Shown piece after piece: positions 35,847 through 48,059 of a stretch of DNA of 64,000 nt. Within the stretch, counting starts at the first letter, position 1, and each line of letters opens with the position of its first letter. This DNA is from Tetragonia tetragonoides. Lineage: Eukaryota; Streptophyta; Magnoliopsida; Caryophyllales; Aizoaceae. The notes under the pieces were generated by a model. It was given only the letters and a program-made list of their open reading frames with translations, was not told where the DNA came from and did no database searches. Position numbers and translations under genes: made by a program. Location: positions 39,154,501 through 39,218,500 of the forward strand of contig CM076152.1 of the NCBI GenBank assembly GCA_038025085.1, written 5' to 3'.

Positions 35847-38645
35847 CTAGAAAGGTGCTGAGCTTGTTCGACGGAGCTGGTACTTGGGCTGAGGAGGGGG
35901 AACACTTGGCAAGGCCTTCTCCACCTCCTGTCAGTAAATCATAATACAGGGGAAAAGGGAAAGGGAGGATCAGAGGTGTTCCACGCCCAAAACTTGTAAC
36001 TAGAAATGAAAAAATAACAGATCAGAAACTGAAACATGTGTATGCATTTGGAAAGCATCTTTGACAGCTCATTTAAGGCAACCATACAACTTGTTCATGA
36101 AACTATGAAAGTCATCTGGCTACACAAGCAACAGGGCAGTTCATTCAGTATGCAGTCATCAACGATTATGTATGATAGCGTATTTAGTATCTGTAACCAT
36201 CTAATATGAAATGAACTTGGTACATGCAGGACTTCACATTCTCAAGACGCTTGCTGACGCCTTATGGTGTAGCCTTGGAGGGCAACAGCCAGCAGTTTGA
36301 AACATGGATATGCTTAAATGAGAGGCGCCTGGGAAATGGATAACGGTACAGTAGGCCAACCATAATCAGAAAACCTAACATCAAAACCTTAGCACTAAAC
36401 CATAAGTAAATCACAAGTTACAAGTAGAATGATGCGAGGCAGTACCAAGGCAGAATATGGTACACAAAGATTGGGATAAGCACTACAAGTTACAAAACTG
36501 AACTCTGCCTCTCGCCCACTCCTGCATATTGGCCATTTCTAGCAGAAGCCAGAATGAAGAGATCAACTCCGCCACTCCTGCATATACTACTTGTCTACTA
36601 CTGACGACAATATTCAACCATACCCACTTAAACGAGCACTTTCTCCTGCACAACTGCGATGGTTAAAATGCCACGACACCACCATATCCGCATGTCTCGT
36701 CCAAGCAATCTCCCTACTTTCACCCAACCAAAACTGAGATACCCAATAGAAGGGGGAAAGGAGGGGGGGGGGGGACTGGGTAGAGACGAAGAATCAGGGA
36801 CAGGAGAGAGTATTGAGCCATTGGCTAAAAATGAACGTCATCTAGAATTGTCAGCTCCCTCAAGGCAATCCAACAAATTACTTACACTGAATGACACAAT
36901 AATGAGTGGGACATCCCTAGAAGCCAATATACAGGGAAAAAAAAAATACTCAAATCAAAAGTATGTTGTTTTGGCAACATTCTTAAAATAGAGAGAGCAA
37001 AAGCATACCATCAAAGCCGAAGCAGACAAGTGTCAAGCAAATAGTTTGAAATGCTAACAGATATTGTTTGCTTCATCCTTCATAGGTAGTCATCAGGGTT
37101 CACCATAAACATTGATTAAAGATGCCAATCACAAACAGTGTGGCATTTAGTCTGTTTGCATACCTGATTCGGATCCAAGTAATCAAATTTATCCTTCCAA
37201 TGCCTAGAAAGAATAGAGGATGCAACTAGTTCTAAGGTTCGACAAGGAAGTTACCCAGCCATCCTAGCAACTAAGAACACATTCTAACGCAGAAGTGTTT
37301 GGTTATCCTCTTATCTGTTCTCACTTCTCCCTAAACAACCCCAACTGACGATTTCAGCTGTCAACTACATCCCATTAAGCATGACTACAACAACTAGCTT
37401 TGCATGAGGAAACTATACAACAGCATTACGGATATCATGATACAAAATAATCCTACAAACAAACTATAAAAGGGGAATGAGCTTAATGGAAACACACCAT
37501 CACAAGAAAAATTAAGCACCAACCTACAAAAGTTAGCATTTTCAAATTGAAAAAGTCACATGCATGAATGAGCACTAGAATTGTGAAGCAGAGCAAGATG
37601 CAAAGACCATACCCTCATTCTCCTTAGTCTTTCGTTTTCCTCTTCTAACCGGGAGACCTTGTTTTCCAACTCATGTGTATAAGCCTGTCCAACACAAACC
37701 ACAGTTTAACTTCGATGACCAGAAAGAAAGAGAAAACCCATTGACTATCAAATGGAGTACAAAACAAATTACAGAATCCGAATCAACCTGTTTCCTAGCT
37801 CGTGAACGTGCAGCAGATTCCCTGTTCTTAATCATTCTTTTCTGCCTCCTCTCAACAGTTTTCTCAACCACATCCCCAGGAGCAAGCCTTTTTCGGCCAG
37901 CCGCCTGTGTATCAGACAAAGCGCCCATCAAAGGCGAAGTCGACACCACCATTTGGGCCTCAGAATAAGCTGAATCCGGTATAGCTCCTCCACTGACAGA
38001 CATAGGCTGTGGCTGGCCATGGTGGCCCGGCATAAACATAGTCATCATATTGTGCTGCTGTTGCTGGGGAACCAGCTGATATTGCATCCACTGGGCATGT
38101 TGCGGAACATTCGGGTGCCGTCCAGCATTTGGGTCCACACCTTCCAAGTTATTTTGTCCAGCATTGCTATTATCATTGCCATTTCCACCAGACGCATCAA
38201 GAGCAACCCCAGCCTGAACCAAGAAATCCTCCAATGTCATCTCACCAAGAGTATTTTGCCTGTCTGGATTCTGCTCCTCACTACTTGTCTCCTTTCCCTG
38301 TTGAATCTCTTTCCAAACCTCATCAACTGTCTTTTTGCTTAGATCCCTAGACAACGAAAAGCTCGACTGCCTGTTAAGAGAAGATCCTGAAGCCCCCTGG
38401 CCAACATTTTGAGCACCATTATCAACATTACTAGTCCCCACAGTCTGGTTAGCTTCCACTGTCCACACATTCCTTAGAAGCTCATCAAGATTCATGCTGC
38501 TTAAGGGTTTTCCCAAATTTCCCAACTGGTTTTGGACTTCATCAAGGGTAAGGCTATACAAAGAGCCTTGCCTAGACAAAGATGGAGGTTTTGGTACAGA
38601 AGCATCACCAACACCTCCTTGAGATCCCATTGTTTGAGTACCCAT
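35847..38645 (-). CDS. AREB3: Group A bZIP transcription factor, AREB3/DPBF3 type (3 coding exons)
   Basis: Group A bZIPs bind ABRE (ACGT-core) elements in ABA and seed responses and are activated by SnRK2 phosphorylation. Coding exons on the minus strand: 38645-37788, 37684-37613 and 35927-35847; 336 residues. Conserved blocks: C1 with RQGSLYSLTLDEVQNQL at 25-41, C2 KKTVDEVWKEIQQ at 104-116, C3 GEMTLEDFLVQAG at 134-146, and the C-terminal RRTSSAPF. The SnRK2-type RxxS sites lie in these. The basic region RMIKNRESAARSRARKQ (270-286) is followed in exon 2 by a short leucine zipper that ends LEEENERLRR. Exon 3 (EVEKALPSVPPPQPKYQLRR) joins directly; the 1.7-kb second intron holds a possible extra 30-base in-frame exon near 37167-37196, which I do not include. 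A leader intron is likely between about 38888 and 39176. Neighbour order agrees with Arabidopsis. Confidence 0.92.
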
Positions 38646-39680
38646 TCAAATCACCCAGCTCATATATATAACTTAACCATCAATCAATTCCACCCCAAAA
38701 AAACACCTCAATCTTCAATCTCAAACCAAACTCAAATTTCTCAATCCCAAATCTTTTATTTGGTGCTATTTTAGGGCAATGCAAGAAAAACCCTTTATTA
38801 CAAAACAGAACTTTTACTCCAAAACAATGAGAACTCAACAGGATAGGCCTTGTAAACAACACATGCAAGCCAGAATAGCTGCACCCCTGTAAAGGAAACA
38901 CTCATTAAGCATTGAATCATTGTCAGAGATGAAGGGAATAGGGTTTTAGAGGGAGAAACAGAGAGAAAGAGAGTTTTGAGTTATTGGGGAAAAAGAGGAA
39001 CCCAAAATCTTATTTCTTTCATTGTTAACAACAAATCCCAAATCATTAAATTCGCTACTGAGACAACAAAAATGGAATCAAACTTAATAATTTAACAAAA
39101 AAATCAAAGATGACCCAGTCAACAGGGGGAAAAAAACATAATCTGATAGAGATATATAGAGAAAGAAAGATTACCTACCAAAAATATTATTAGTCTCAGA
39201 CTCTCAGCTGAATCACAGTCAGGCCCTTGAAGCTAACAATATAATTTTCTCAGTACAAAGTTGGAGAAGACAGTACACATATTATAAAAATAAAAAATAA
39301 AAAAAGAAACAAAAATGGCCCAGAAATGGTGCTGCAAAAACCAGAGGAAAATCTAGCTTTATATCCCAACAAATTAATTGTGTCAAAAGAAAAAACAATC
39401 CATTAAAATGAAAGAGACCCTACATTCTGTCTATAAAAATGAAGAAGAAGAACAAAAGGAGGATGAGAAAATCCAGAAAATTAACATATTCATATTGGTA
39501 ACAAAGAATTAATAATCAAGGAAAATAAATTATCAGAAGCAGAAGAAAACAAAACAAAGAAAGAAAACAAAACAAAAGGAGGAGATTTTAGAGTGTCGAG
39601 TGAAAAGTGTTCCTGGGTGGGGTTCGGCCGGGTTGAGGGGTGTACAACAGAAAGAGAGTGGGTGAGTGAGATCTGATAAT
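38646..39680 (-). promoter_or_regulatory. 5' leader and proximal upstream region of the bZIP gene
   Basis: On the minus strand, GGTAG/GTAATC near 39176 and TTTACAG/GGGTGC near 38888 suggest a leader intron. Purine-rich stretches (GAGAGAAAGAGAG, near 38960) correspond to CT-rich leader on the transcript. Exact start unknown. Confidence 0.4.
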
Positions 39681-40351
39681 TGTAAAGAAAAATACAACAA
39701 ATTAATTACTGTAATAAGCTCCTATCCAAATTATAAAAATTAAAAAAAACAAATTAAAAAAAAGTAAGAATTTTCACTTGAAAAAATCCAAATTAAAACT
39801 TAAGAGTGTTCTTTAAAGTTTATAGTAAGGTCAATGCAAATTCATTTTAGTGGTATTTCGGTTAATTGAGTGGCGTTCAATTTATTTAGTTCAAAGTTAT
39901 ATGTTTTCGCTTATATATTACTATTTAATTTACTTTTATATAGAATTATTACTATTCACATAGACTTCCTCAAGTATTATGTTAGATAATAATTATGTCA
40001 CTAAACTTAACCCAACAAAATAAATTGATTTTAAAATAAAGGTGTATTCTTTTCAGTGAACTGAACTCCACTAAATTGAACAAAATTTTATTAAACTGAA
40101 TTGAACTAAATATTAATTTGAGAGGTAAAAAAATAGACCATTAAATTAAACTCTATTAAACTTAACACACGGTCGATTAGCCTAAGCACATTGGAAAATA
40201 GAGCACTTAATCAGGAAAAGATATGCTTACAAACAATCAAAACAGAAATGGAAAAAGGTGTCTTGGGGGTGGAGAGTCTGGGGACCCCTTAATACTCCTC
40301 ATTGCTCCCATACGTTTTCTCCGTTTAAATGTGGGTCCTAATATTTATTAG
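39680..40351. other. AT-rich intergenic sequence
   Basis: No gene or clear repeat. Several degenerate AACTGAA/TTAAACT repeats around 40055-40165. Confidence 0.3.
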
Positions 40352-40755
40352 AGTAAGTTTTGTGTGAGACTAATTCGAAAAAAAATAGGATCACTTTTTA
40401 AAATAATAGGGGCTATTTAGAGCTGGTAAAAATTGACCCGATCTGATGACCGACGCGAATTCCACCTGTCACAGACCCGACCGAAACCTAATCCGAAAAG
40501 ATTCAAGATCGAAATGACCTGACATGTTTGGACCCGAGACCGAAATGACCTGACTCGAACCCAAATATTGTGAGACAACTTTTATCAAACCTGTTAAGTA
40601 ACTCGAAGCAGAACCCGTATTTAACCCGATCCATATTTAACCCGACCCGTATTTGACCCGATCTGATCAACTCGTTTGCCACTTATTTTATTAAAAAGTG
40701 TCCCTTATCTCACCAAAAATTACAAAATGACCGTCTTATGGAGGTTTTGTAAATT
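40352..40755 (+). repeat. Dispersed repeat family R, copy 3, split by a MITE
   Basis: The left half TTTTGTGTGAGACTAATTCG at about 40358 and the right half AAGTGTCCCTTATCTCACC at 40693-40740 together match copy 1 at 15918. The hAT-like MITE at about 40422-40690 sits between them. Confidence 0.5.
40422..40690 (+). mobile_element. hAT-like MITE, copy A, about 270 bp
   Basis: Left end TAGAGCTGGTAAAAATTGAC; right end GATCAACTCGTTTGCCACTTA. AGCTGG.AAA and TTTGCCA are inverted end words typical of plant hAT elements. The interior is a run of GACCCGA/AACCCGA steps. It lies inside repeat R copy 3. An exact 8-bp duplication is not visible. Confidence 0.55.
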
Positions 40756-41212
40756 TAGTGTTATTTTTTATTTTGGTACTATTATGTAAATATATTTGGA
40801 CTTTCTCAGGTATTGCTTTTCGATTTTGGGGTTTCAGATGCTTCACCTTTTTACTTTGCCACACTTTTTTGTTTAAAGAAATTAAGAAATTTCCAAAACT
40901 CATTTTCTCTCTCTCTCCTCCACACGCATCCCGATGTGCGTGGAAAGAGAAAGTAGCTACTCGCTCTATGGCACTGACAAATGTTGCGCATACTCGAATC
41001 AGTTGAATCAGTATGAGAATTTATCCAGTGTGCCATCTGGATACTATACACTGTACACCCCCACCTGAAACTCTAAAACTCTTGCTTATGGGCTTCAGCA
41101 GGCCCTGTGTGTCACAGTATGAGTATGTGACCAACTCACTATAAAACTCAATCAAGCCCACTAATTTGGCTCAGTCAAGCCATACCATTGCATATTTGTG
41201 TGTTGTGTCAAG

Positions 41213-41487
41213 ACGTGGTAAACGGGTCGGCCGGATCCGTATTTGGTTTGATCCGGGTCAATTCGGGTTATTAACGGGTCAGATTATGCTGGGTCAAAAT
41301 TTTCGTGTCATTATCGATTTCGGGATACCCAACAAGTTTGACAAATGTTGTCTCACAAATTTGAAGTTCGGGGTCCGGTCATTCCGGTTTCGAGTCAAAA
41401 CCGGTCGGGTCATTTCGAGTTTAGACATTTTCGAATCTGGTTCGGTCGGTCTGTAGCGGGTAGGGTCAGTTTTTGCCAGCTCTAAAT
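41213..41487 (-). mobile_element. hAT-like MITE, copy B, about 270 bp, opposite orientation
   Basis: Left end GACGTGGTAAACGGGTCGG; right end GGTCAGTTTTTGCCAGCTCTA, the reverse complement of copy A's left end with two or three changes. The interior repeats CGGGTC/GGGTCA steps. Confidence 0.55.
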
Positions 41488-41843
41488 TGCATCGACTAGC
41501 AATAAGAAATGCGAAATTCCTGGTTTTATTTCATTTTCTTTTTTCTTTTAAAGAACACTTCATATAAAACTACCTAATTATCGAAGATAGTTCTTAAATC
41601 TCCTAGACATTGGTTATGGAGGGTTTTTTTCGCGAATTTTATGTTTATGTGATACTTTTAGAATAATGATAAGTCAATAGATTTACGTTTTGTAGAAAAT
41701 TGCGTAATTAGGAACTATTTGTACAAATATGGATAAAGAGCATGCTTATGACCTATGTTTTGTTGATTTCTCTTGTATGAAGAAGGGTGAGGAGGAGGGT
41801 AGGAATTCGTTAAATAAAATGAAAATTTCTAAAAAAAACACGT

Positions 41844-41848
<5 letters not shown>

Positions 41849-41930
<82 letters not shown>

Positions 41931-41942
41931 TAGATAGATATC
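41849..41942. repeat. TA dinucleotide microsatellite ending in GATA units
   Basis: About 40 TA units from 41849 to 41927, then AGATAGATAGATAT. Length in the assembly may be unreliable. Confidence 0.95.
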
Positions 41943-42814
41943 GTACACATATCAAATATATGAAAACTTAAGTAGACAAATGACAGACAAAAGTATTATA
42001 TCATGTTCAGTCTTAAACACGCTCAGCATATCCGTTATTCAAATGCACATGTACACATGCGTTAAAATATGAGACTCAACTTTTAATGAAAGTTGCAATC
42101 AGAATTTGATATTCCGTACAGACTAATGAACCTACAATAATACCAAGTTGCCAATATGACCCGCGAATCTATAGTACACATTCCAAGACACAAAGTTGAA
42201 AGAAAATTACCAATGCTCACATACACCATTGCTCAATGAATTTCCATATTGAGATATAAGCAAGGGAACAAGTTACTCCAAGCACTATATACATGCTCAA
42301 TGATGTGCCTCTTCTAATTAATTTTGATTTCAACAAAACACCCACTAAGAAAGGATGACATGCACGTGCTATGTGCCCTAATCACCTTTTGATTTCTGAG
42401 CTTTGCGCCGTCTCATGCCATGGGACTATAGGAAATTCCCAAAAGTGTTCTCTAACTTTTTAAAAAAAATATATTAATATTGCTAACCTCGTACGACCTT
42501 GTTACTTGATTAGTTGCCAAAGTTAAAGCTTTGCATGCTCTTACACATTTTAAGCACATATAACATTTCTTAAGCAAAAAAAAATCCAATTTCAGCTTTT
42601 TCTGATATGACTCTTCATGGGTTATGGAACCTTTGTCCCAACCAAATGTCACCCACAAATTTTGGAGCAATAACCTATTGAGATTATGTTTTCACACAAG
42701 TACTTGCATAGGACCACTCTTGGAAGTTTACCAAAAAGTTGTCTAGGTAATCTAACATACTGAAATGATTCGAAGTGGCTCTCAAACAAAGAGTCGTGGG
42801 TATAAGCTCAACAA

Positions 42815-43258
42815 GTTATTATTTGTTTTGATGTAGAGTTTATTAAGAAAGATATACATATCTGACTTATGACATGAAGTGAATAGTTATTCCGTACACA
42901 ATCATGGTTTGATAAGTTATCAAACATGTAAATGTAAAGATATAAATCCTTTGAAAACTCAATCTGCGCCCACTAGCACTGTAGCATATCTCGAACAACC
43001 AACCTACAGTCAAATTGGCCAATCAACATGATTTTTGTTATTATTTGTTTTGATGTAGAGTTTGTTAAGAAAGATATACATATCTGACTTGTTATATGAA
43101 AGTGAATAGTTACTACGTACACAATCATGGTTTGATGAGTTAGCAAACATGCAAATGTAAAGATATAAATCCTTTGGAAACTCAAACTGCGCCCACTAGC
43201 ACTGTAGCACATCTCGAGCAACCAACCTGCAGTCAAATTGGCCAATCAACATGGTTTC
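42815..43258 (+). repeat. 222-bp tandem duplication
   Basis: Unit 1 begins at 42815 and unit 2 at 43037 with GTTATTATTTGTTTTGATG. They agree closely throughout, including GCGCCCACTAGCACTGTAGC and CAATTGGCC. Short open frames crossing it on the minus strand repeat the same peptide and are not genes. Confidence 0.85.
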
Positions 43259-44090
43259 TTTAAAAACTAATAAAAAAATACCTTTTTTTTTGGCAAAAAA
43301 CATGGTCCGGAACAATCTCATGGCAATACAGAGTGTCTTTCATATCATTTTAGTTGACATCTTTAACTCTTGTTTAACATTCTAATTGATTTGCGGTGAC
43401 TTTTCATCCCATTTTGGTATTATTGTTTTTGGGTGAAACTTTTTGATGAATATAGTTAGCGCTTGTAGAAGTAGATGTATTTAGATACAAAAATTCAAAT
43501 AAAGTTCTAAGAAAAAAGAGGGTAAAACTAGCCAAAAAGAAAATAAACAAACTACCCCCCCATGCCCCCTTATAGATAGAGTGATTTTCTTAAGACAATA
43601 ATTATTGCTTTTAGGGCAAATGCCTCGTATATACCAGCCTTCGAATGAGTAATTATTACCTAAACAAAATCATTAAGATTCTGTCCCGAAAGATACAACA
43701 TCACTCCACATCCACGACACTCGTAAGTGCGTTGAAGAGCTGTGATATCTACTTCAACATCAAATTCCAAACGATTAACTTGTAACACAGACATGTTGGC
43801 TAGTCCACTACCTCTTCCACAGGAAAGGATGCACCACCCCAAACTCAAGCCTAATTGCAAGCACCAATACCCGTGACCCAAGATCGAGCTTTTCATCCAA
43901 CATGACCAAATGTCTCCAAATCATCATTACTCGTGTACCCAAGGAACTCAACCAAAGCATTGTATAGTTGTATCAAAGGAGGAAGTTGACAATGAGGAAT
44001 TAACATCAAATTCAACAAGAACGACATTGGTTGAGAAAAACAGTTATAAAACGTACTGCGAAAGTACAAGCAATCACTGTCATGGTGTGG
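43259..44090. other. Intergenic sequence without a supported feature
   Basis: An open frame of 78 codons on the minus strand (43660-43896) has no family resemblance. Confidence 0.3.
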
Positions 44091-44096
44091 TGTTTG

Positions 44097-44277
44097 GATC
44101 CTCTACTGTTTTATTTCTCTGCTGTCCTTTCTTCTCTCTATCTCTCTCCTCAATTTGTTTAAATTAAAAAAATCCACCTCCTCCATCTAAGGGCCCAAAA
44201 CCCATCCCCTCCAATCCAAAGGTGAAGAGTTGAAGGATAGCACTCTACTGTTCTTTTTAGAACAGCAGAGGATCCTG
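44097..44277. mobile_element. Candidate MITE with GGATCCTCT ends, about 180 bp
   Basis: GGATCCTCTACTGTT at the left and AACAGCAGAGGATCC at the right are inverted with one mismatch. A second hairpin, CTCTACTGTTCT with TTTT loop and AGAACAGCAGAG, forms the right end. Flanks share CATGGTGTG-like words but no clean duplication. Confidence 0.4.
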
Positions 44278-44279
44278 AC

Positions 44280-47200
44280 TCCATGGTGTGTTGTGAAATT
44301 TCCTTTCATGCCTCAACTGTTTTCATGGTGCTCCGGTGTCGTGTCATGTCAGAGCGAGAATTAACATGTTCAACTTCCGGCCTGTCATATTACTTCCAAC
44401 TCCAAATCAACTTCCTTCACGAACATTACTCTCCTACCTCGTCTACAGAACATGATTGATTTAATCAGGTAATTAGCAATGACACTAGACAATCACTGCC
44501 GAATTTTTTGTTTTTCCTTCCTTTTGCAACTTCTGGTGAAAATATTAATCCAATAATGATCTGAGCCATTCAGTTAATACAAAAACAAAACCCAGAACAA
44601 CATTGATACAAGATATTGAAGAGCCCCAAAGGCACAGATGACAGATGAGTACACAAATTTTGGCAACTTAGCCTGAATATACGACGGCATCTGCTCTTGA
44701 TTTGCAGCGTACCCTGAACATACGACCACATCACTCACCATTCCCTACTAATTCTAATCGAGTAACTAAATGAAAGCATTTGCCATTCAAGCCAGCTTAA
44801 TTCCATACTGACATATGGTCCATAATTAAAGACCTTATCTGTGCAACCCCTTCGCTTAAAGAAGGGATACAAGGCAAACCCATTTGTACAACATTAACAC
44901 ATAATGACAGTTGCCAACTTGCCATCACCATTCGACAAGGCCACTCGCCAGCATTTGACACATTCTCAAGCTTACTCTTCAAGTCAGCATCTGAATGCAT
45001 TGCCGTGCCAAGCACATGAAACAATTCCCATAACTTCCCAAAATGCATTAGCAGTGAAAAGAACAGTGATTTAACCACATATCACAATGACAGTATATCG
45101 AATTTCGACAAATAAAGCAAAGCAAGAACGCCAGTTTGAGAAGCAAAGCAGGAAAGCCAGTTTGAGAAGCAAATGCAAATGGTTCGACAAGAGAAGCATA
45201 GATATTTACTACAAAGATACAAAAGCTGAACAAAAAAAATTTCAATCAGGATAGAATGCACATTGTTAAAGGGAACAACGGATCAAACATAACGATAACA
45301 AGGCACATTGAATGTGAAGGTGCATTCAAAAACTAGACTCATGATAAAGGGACACTCATGATAAAGGGAAGTATGGCATGCTATCGATTTAAGTACAACT
45401 TGCCCTAAACGCTATTTTTAAAAATTGAGCACACCACAATAACCAGTAATCAAGTATATGAAGGACCCCCTAAAACACAGAATACATCCGTCCCTAGAAG
45501 ATGGGTGAAGCAATTCCTCAATTTCAAGCCTTGCACACTCCTAGAAGGCAGATTTGACTACAGTTTTTTTTTTCCCTCCTAAAGCTTTTAAAAAGATGAC
45601 CCCAGATTTTAGTCCGAAACAAAAGAGAAAGCAGTGACCTTTTCTTCTTTGAAAGGGGGGGGGGGGGAAATCATGACATGACAATAAGGTTCATTTCAAA
45701 GTGTTTCCCCCACCAAAATAAAAGAATAAAAACTGGCTTCCCTGTGATGTGAGGGCATCTAATATGTCATATACCTCCAACCCTAGAAACAAAAGTCAAG
45801 GTAAAGCATAAAGCTCAAACATGGAGGAAAAATATATGTGAGATATATCTTCGTACAGTGTGGATGGCTAGATGCATAAGCACCAGCCGTCTAGAATAAA
45901 GCCCCCTAGTTCACCTCAAGGATGGTAAAAGAATATAAAAGCCCCAGTCATATACAGTGAAGACTTGTACATTTCTAGTTGGGCATGCACATACTCAACC
46001 TAAAAAGGGAACCACTTATGCAAAAAATAGGTCTTCACAAGAAAAGTGATCCAGGAATGCATGAGGCCAATGTCCTCCTGAATATGATAAAGGCCAAACA
46101 CCGATCTACCAAAATGTGTACAATCCAATTACAAGGACCAACTAATTACCTTCAGCCGACATATATGAACATACCAGTCTGCAAGAGATCCAGTGCTTCA
46201 AATGACATGAGCTCTTCGTAGACATACTTTTACAAAATGCAGATGCCTTTCTTCATGCATTTCATTTTGTTTAAACGGTAAATAGCAGAAAATTTTCATT
46301 GCAAGAAAACAGAAAGCCGGTAGAACGATCATTGATTTCAAAAGGTAAAATGATGTTTGTTCTAATGTTCTTTTACATCCTAGGCTCCCATCAACCTTGA
46401 TCCACGAACCCAAATGGAACGATAGGATGGGAGGATGGAACACAGGGAGAACAAGAAACAAAAGAACAGAAAACAGTGCAAAAAATACTAAATGCTACTG
46501 AACAGGAAAGACGAACAATTTCCAAATTCATCTTTCATCATCATGAAAAGGATGCAAATTGGTTGTAAAGTTTTTAGGTCATTTTAAAACTATGAGCAAA
46601 TCAAAAGCCATTTCAAAATTCATTCAGCATCCACTGATGGAACAGTTTACAGTATCCTCCTGCAATAAAAAAACCACCTGCACTGACAGATAAGGTAAGA
46701 TATATACATGACACCAGTTAAGGTTCAATAGACAGCTAGCAAATAGCTGGGCATAATAAACAAACAAGAAAGCCAAGAATACGAAAAACTGAAGATGCCT
46801 CAGAAGTAGAAATAGGTAACCAAGGTTCAAGACCACTCTTAGTAAAACATATAGAGAACCATTTTAGAAGTTACACAACCATCTGAAATTGGAAAAAGTA
46901 TTCAATGTCTCCTTGGAGCTTTAAAGACAGAGTGGACCTTAAAATATTACAAGAGTTTGAAAAGGAGCATAAGGTAAACAGAGGATAAAAGAAGAGATGG
47001 AAAATAGCAATGCCATTTGTTTGTTCAAAGACTGCAGTCTTTCTAGTAGGAAACAGAAAGTTGATCATAAATATTATAAAGATCTTGTTTGCATAGCTCC
47101 AGAAACTTCAGAACAATCACCAGGCCAGTACTAAAAGACTGAAGCACCTATTAGGATCTGCACAATGAATAAGTAAAGCATAAAAACCAATTTCGTAAAA

Positions 47201-48059
47201 TTTCAATGCTGCAGAGTTAAAAATGCTTGCAAATGGATGGGAAATCTTTCAAATCGTTAACATTTAGAATCAGAACTTCAAAGCAGTCTATAGATACAAG
47301 TACATGCATCCATTAATAACGGAAAAAGCAACTTCCACCAGAACGGCTACCTGAAAATTCATTAACTTCAATAAGAGGAACCCTACTAGATACGGAATTT
47401 TTTTCAAAAGTTATATATCTACAATATTACTCATGCTTTAAAACGAAACATCCCACCCCTGTACATCAAGAACCTTTTAAAACAACAGAGTTAGTGAAGC
47501 AATGATGACTCACAAGCACCATTCCTACTTCCAAATCCCCTACAATTTTATTGGCCTAGTGCTTTCATCATCACTAAGCAAAGAACTCCCACGTGACACT
47601 TATAGGATGAAATCTTTCAAAAAAAACACTTGCAAGTTGCAAACATATTGACAAAAACCAAGTGTGCTACAAAAACTGTAATATCAAATAGTTCAACTTG
47701 GGCTTAAACTATGTAAAAACAGCTGAAACCAAGCAGATACATCATACATAGCTATACTTCAACCAAAAGCACAAGAACTCCTCAAACCAATCTTGGCATA
47801 TATCACTCGCACTAAAAACATGTGATTCGAAAAAATCACTAAGTTGATTGCTTCCAAATACTTGCATTTTTATTCCATTCATAACCAAAATTCTAATAAA
47901 AATAACTAAATTCCAAGAGGATTGCCACCTAGTAGTGAATAAACCCAAGTCACACCTAACACTAAGGAAAACACAATTATTGCTAAGGAAAACACAATTA
48001 TTGCTAAACATCATCCTACAATAAGTTCAGTTCTAGGAATGTTATACCTGCGGAGAACC
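44280..48059 (-). other. 3' UTR introns and downstream region of UBA2A, no other gene seen
   Basis: Immediately after the UBA2A stop the minus strand reads TTCTCCGCAG/GTATAAC, a strong donor, so splicing continues in the 3' UTR, a known trait of UBA2 genes. I could not place the later UTR exons. Open frames at 44797-45245, 46198-46836 and 47742-48283 are on the transcribed strand but lack family similarity. Confidence 0.45.

Noticed and set aside
38019..38350. Plus-strand open frames opposite the bZIP first exon
   Set aside because: Antisense shadows of a strongly supported coding exon.
41165..41456. 96-codon plus-strand open frame
   Set aside because: It is translation of the GC-rich hAT-like MITE interior, not a gene.
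44797..45245. Open frames on the minus strand downstream of UBA2A
   Set aside because: No domain or composition typical of coding; probably UTR or intron sequence.
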